NCBI RefSeq assembly: GCF_014931275.1
Contig: NZ_CP063110.1
Location: 395,001-459,000, forward strand
Source of the DNA: Haemophilus parainfluenzae
Lineage (GTDB): Bacteria; Pseudomonadota; Gammaproteobacteria; Enterobacterales; Pasteurellaceae
Direction of reading: 5' to 3'
Length of the DNA: 64,000 nucleotides
This document shows positions 61,477 to 64,000 of this stretch, in pieces; position 1 is the first letter of the stretch; each line of letters starts with the position of its first letter. A program made the translations under genes and the position numbers. The notes below the pieces were generated by a model. It did not search any database. It saw only the letters and a program-made list of their open reading frames with translations, and was not told the DNA's origin.

Positions 61477-62589
61477 ATGCAAAAAAAATCAACAATTCGT
61501 TTAATTTTGGCCGTTCTATTACTGACTTTTGGTATCACTACTCAAGCAGAAATAAAAACAATCAAAGATGTATTAGGACGAGAAGTTAACGTTGATGTGC
61601 CCGTAAAAAATGCCGTGTTAGGCTTTTACTATCCTGATTACATTGCTGTTACGGGTGTTGAAAATTTTAAATATGTTAAAGGTATCTCACGTGAATTTTG
61701 GGAAAAATTTAATCCAGGAAGTTGGGCATTGTTTTCTGAAAAAATACCTGAACTCAAAAATATTGCTGATATTGGTAATGTAAATACAGGAACTTTCTCA
61801 ACCGAAAAAACCTTGGCATTAAAACCTGATGTATTGATTCTTGCAGAATGGCAATATCAAACTATTGGTTCCGAACTACCAAAGTTAGAACAAGCTGGCG
61901 TTCCAATTATTGTTGTCGATTTTAATGCTCAAAGTGTAGAACGACACACCCAAAGCGCAAAGATTTTTGGGCAACTTGCAGGTACCGAAGAACGAGCAAA
62001 TAAAATTGCAGATGAATATGCTCAAGGCATTACTGATATTCAAAAACGTGTAAAAGAGGCTAACCTACCTAAACCTAAAATCTATGTAGAATTTGGCAAT
62101 AAAGGTCCTAGTGAATATAGCTTTACCTTTGGTAAAAATATGTGGGGTGCTATTGCTGAAACTGTTGGCGGGGATAACGTAAGCGCGCCTTTTGTCGAAA
62201 ATTGGGGACCAATTAATCCAGAACAACTTCTTGCCGCACAACCTGAAGTGATTATGATTTCTGGCACAGAAATGGGGCATGAAACTAACGATGAAATGAT
62301 GGCGATGGGAATAAACATCAATGAACAGGATGCACAAAAACGCCTAAAAGGTTTCTTAACCCGTGCAGGGTGGCAAGATTTACCTGCAGTTAAAAACCAC
62401 CGTGTTTACGGTATTTATCATACGGCTTCTCGCTCACTAAGTGATCTGGCAGCTGCTCAATTTATGGCAAAAGCACTTTACCCAAAACTTTTTGAAGACA
62501 TAGACCCACAAAAAACCTTTATGGATTTCCATAAAAACTATTTGCCTATCATACCTAGTGGTACGTTTTTTATTAAATTGAAAGATTAA
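61477..62589 (+). CDS. Periplasmic metal/siderophore-type binding protein (FecB/BtuF fold), orphan
   Basis: The 370-residue protein has a non-lipid signal peptide (MQKKSTIRLILAVLLLTFGI, ending TTQA) and the class III binding-protein architecture: IKTIKDVLGREVNVDVPVKN at the start, ALKPDVLILAEWQ, AGVPIIVVDF, and LAAQPEVIMISGTE in the second lobe, joined by a long helix. The family binds iron-siderophore, haem, cobalamin or oxyanions. No permease or ATPase gene is adjacent. A candidate Fur box upstream points to iron. It ends with a clear terminator. Confidence 0.82.
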   Translation: MQKKSTIRLILAVLLLTFGITTQAEIKTIKDVLGREVNVDVPVKNAVLGFYYPDYIAVTGVENFKYVKGISREFWEKFNPGSWALFSEKIPELKNIADIGNVNTGTFSTEKTLALKPDVLILAEWQYQTIGSELPKLEQAGVPIIVVDFNAQSVERHTQSAKIFGQLAGTEERANKIADEYAQGITDIQKRVKEANLPKPKIYVEFGNKGPSEYSFTFGKNMWGAIAETVGGDNVSAPFVENWGPINPEQLLAAQPEVIMISGTEMGHETNDEMMAMGININEQDAQKRLKGFLTRAGWQDLPAVKNHRVYGIYHTASRSLSDLAAAQFMAKALYPKLFEDIDPQKTFMDFHKNYLPIIPSGTFFIKLKD

Positions 62590-62598
62590 ACAATTCAT

Positions 62599-62623
62599 AA
62601 GGTGAGCGATGCTCACCTTTTTT
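62599..62623 (+). terminator. Terminator of the orphan binding-protein gene
   Basis: GGTGAGC, 3-nt loop, GCTCACC followed by six T. Confidence 0.9.
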
Positions 62624-62657
62624 ATATTCTCACTGCCTTTCATAAGTGAAAACTCCT

Positions 62658-63056
62658 TTATTTTTGACCGCCCTTTGGAAGATGCGGTGTAAATCTCGCC
62701 TTTAATGGCATTCTTTCCTGAATACGTTCCCGATTAATCTGTAACGCCGCCTCTGTGGCTTCATAGTCCAACCATAAACTTGGATCATCGGGTAACGTTT
62801 CATTCCAAATATACTGCACGTTAAAGCCTCGCGCCTTACATTCCGCATGCAATGCATCATACCGTTTCTTTAAAAACGCCAATTTATTAAAGAAAAAACG
62901 CACATGCCCTTCACCTAATTTATATTCCGTAGACTGTCCTTTCAAATGAAATTTACCTTTCGCCACGGCGTTAGGAATGCGGGTTAATTCACGATGTTCA
63001 GCTAAAAGATGCTGATCACAAAGTTCCTCAGGCGGAACAAGATTAATTCGAGTCAT
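62658..63056 (-). CDS. T4 endonuclease V-like pyrimidine-dimer DNA glycosylase
   Basis: The 132-residue protein aligns along most of its length with phage T4 endonuclease V (138 aa), which cuts UV dimers by a glycosylase/AP-lyase reaction. Key residues align: Thr2 (nucleophile after Met removal), Arg3, His16, Arg22, Glu23 and Arg26. The LGEGHVRFFFNKLAFLKKRYDAL block matches T4 LGAGHVTFFYDKLEFLRKR. The start must be the ATG at 63056 so that Thr2 becomes N-terminal; an upstream in-frame TTG would bury it. The C-terminal aromatic tail of the T4 enzyme is missing. Probably a horizontally acquired or ancient phage-type repair gene. Confidence 0.88.
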   Translation of the reverse strand: MTRINLVPPEELCDQHLLAEHRELTRIPNAVAKGKFHLKGQSTEYKLGEGHVRFFFNKLAFLKKRYDALHAECKARGFNVQYIWNETLPDDPSLWLDYEATEAALQINRERIQERMPLKARFTPHLPKGGQK

Positions 63057-63291
63057 AAACGATACCAAAGAAAAAGGAACATAGTACGGGGCATAAATGT
63101 ATTTGTCTATTATTTACCTATCTCTTTAAGAAATATCCTAGTATTTTAGAAAGATATTTATCCGAGTATTTTAATAAAGTATTGATCTATTCCTAATAAA
63201 ATGTATCATAGCAAAGAATTTACTAATCAATTTTAGAAGGTATTACTTTCTTCGATTTTTACACAACTCTACCTTTATTTAGGAGTAATAT

Positions 63292-63639
63292 ATGAACATG
63301 AAAACCACAATCCTTGCCTCGCTTCTCGCTTTAACATTAACTGGATGTAGTGCGTTAAACAGCGCAACTGTTTCTGAAGAAAAACTTAAAGAGAAAGCGG
63401 CATTTGCACTGAATACTGATGCCAGCGCAGTTAAAATCAGCAATCGTTCAAACGAAGGCGTACAAATTAACTTTACCGCAACTGTAGGCAAACGTTCACA
63501 CCAATGTTATGTCACAAATGCATTAACCTTCTTTGGTCCAGCCACTTCTGGTGCAGTGTGTAACGGTGGTCGTGGAAGTACAGGGAAATCTACTGGCTCT
63601 TGCAACGACTTATTACGCGCAGCAGGGCAATGCTCATAA
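63292..63639 (+). CDS. Small lipoprotein, function unknown
   Basis: The 115-residue precursor has a lipoprotein signal (MNMKTTILASLLALTLTGC, Cys19), and a mature part with four further cysteines (HQCYVT, GAVCNG, GSCNDL, GQCS at the very end) and a Gly/Ser/Thr-rich stretch (NGGRGSTGKSTGSCND). AGGAG lies 6 nt before the ATG. The cysteines could form two disulfides in the envelope. I do not recognise the family. Confidence 0.7.
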   Translation: MNMKTTILASLLALTLTGCSALNSATVSEEKLKEKAAFALNTDASAVKISNRSNEGVQINFTATVGKRSHQCYVTNALTFFGPATSGAVCNGGRGSTGKSTGSCNDLLRAAGQCS

Positions 63640-63649
63640 TCTAAACTGA

Positions 63650-63679
63650 GAAAAAGATGTCATAAATGGCATCTTTTTC
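63650..63679 (+). terminator. Terminator of the small lipoprotein gene
   Basis: GAAAAAGATGTC and GGCATCTTTTTC pair (one G-U) around a 6-nt loop, ending in a T-run. Confidence 0.85.
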
Positions 63680-63700
63680 TTCATACAAAGATATTCCAAT

Positions 63701-64000
63701 ATGAAATTTTTACTTTTTTTAACTCATTTCATCGTCTTGTTATTTAGTGCTTATTTCTACTTCAACTTTGACGTGCGTTGGGTGCAAGTTATTGGTTATA
63801 ACTTAGCATTCAACGAGCCTGTGGCTAATAGTCTAAATCATTCTATTAATATCTATTTTAAACTTATTGCCATTACCACTTTTAGCTATCTCTTTTTTGC
63901 TATTTTTCAACGTTTTTATCGTCGCTTTGCAATGTTACTATGGATGGCGGAAGCTGGAGTATTCGGGAAATATTTATTTGCTTTGAATGCGCTACAAAGC
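63701..64000 (+). CDS. Membrane protein, partial (runs off the window)
   Basis: An open frame from ATG at 63701 continues to base 64000 without a stop (100 codons seen). It starts with a membrane helix (MKFLLFLTHFIVLLFSAYFY), then has a short polar loop with VRWVQVIGYNLAFNEP, a second helix (LIAITTFSYLFFAIF), and a basic FQRFYRRF segment. I cannot assign a family from this part. Confidence 0.6.
   Translation, partial: MKFLLFLTHFIVLLFSAYFYFNFDVRWVQVIGYNLAFNEPVANSLNHSINIYFKLIAITTFSYLFFAIFQRFYRRFAMLLWMAEAGVFGKYLFALNALQS

Noticed and set aside
63121..63225. Imperfect AT-rich direct repeats (AGTATTTTA) between the endonuclease V-like gene and the small lipoprotein gene
   Set aside because: Two short similar stretches in very AT-rich DNA are within chance expectation, and nothing else marks a site there.

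Overview
The window is chromosomal DNA of a Haemophilus species, most likely H. parainfluenzae or a close relative. Hin-type DNA uptake sequences (core AAGTGCGGT) occur about 45 times on the two strands (counted by eye), the base composition is AT-rich, and gene order follows Pasteurellaceae and enteric synteny. hemG, hemC and hemD are intact, so the organism should make its own haem (X-factor independent), unlike H. influenzae. It carries NadR, the salvage enzyme of V-factor (NAD precursor) dependent haemophili. Together these favour H. parainfluenzae over H. influenzae. I see no phage, insertion sequence, integron or CRISPR array.

Layout. 1-3200: the 5' end of a 16S rRNA gene with its leader and promoter, then hemG, trkH and yigZ, the same order as beside E. 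coli rrnA. 3300-9300: selenocysteine block (selA, selB, divergent selC) with a tandem duplication of tusA, a DUF4163/DUF3298-like lipoprotein gene and the 3' end of selB. 9400-13900: str operon (rpsL, rpsG, fusA, tuf). 14000-20500: a secreted hypothetical protein, a ClC antiporter, dusA, ribB under an FMN riboswitch, nadR and a phosphoesterase. 20500-25800: tRNA-Ser and two tRNA-Arg genes, rep, a small lipoprotein gene, coaD, waaA and lgtF. 25900-29100: a surface lipoprotein gene and its Slam outer-membrane exporter. 29200-36100: yibQ, envC, gpmA, a Lys/Ala-rich secreted protein, rluE and a pertactin-like autotransporter. 36100-49400: ilvC/ilvY, an EamA transporter, glpE, a luciferase-like oxidoreductase, yheS, yrdD-tsaC-aroE-tag, lptD and xerC. 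49500-58200: tpiA, narP, cyaA and hemCDXY. 58300-64000: a CjaA-like amino-acid ABC transporter, an orphan Fur-linked binding protein, a T4 endonuclease V homologue, a small lipoprotein gene and a membrane protein gene cut by the window end.

Most of the window is core metabolism. The accessory or fast-evolving parts are the tusA/lipoprotein/selB' duplication, whose two lipoprotein bodies have diverged between nearly identical flanks; the surface lipoprotein/Slam pair; the autotransporter; and the Lys-rich secreted protein. Inverted uptake-sequence pairs serve as intergenic terminators at several gene ends, and uptake sequences are also written into signal peptides, the selA start codon and the variable arm of the FMN riboswitch.
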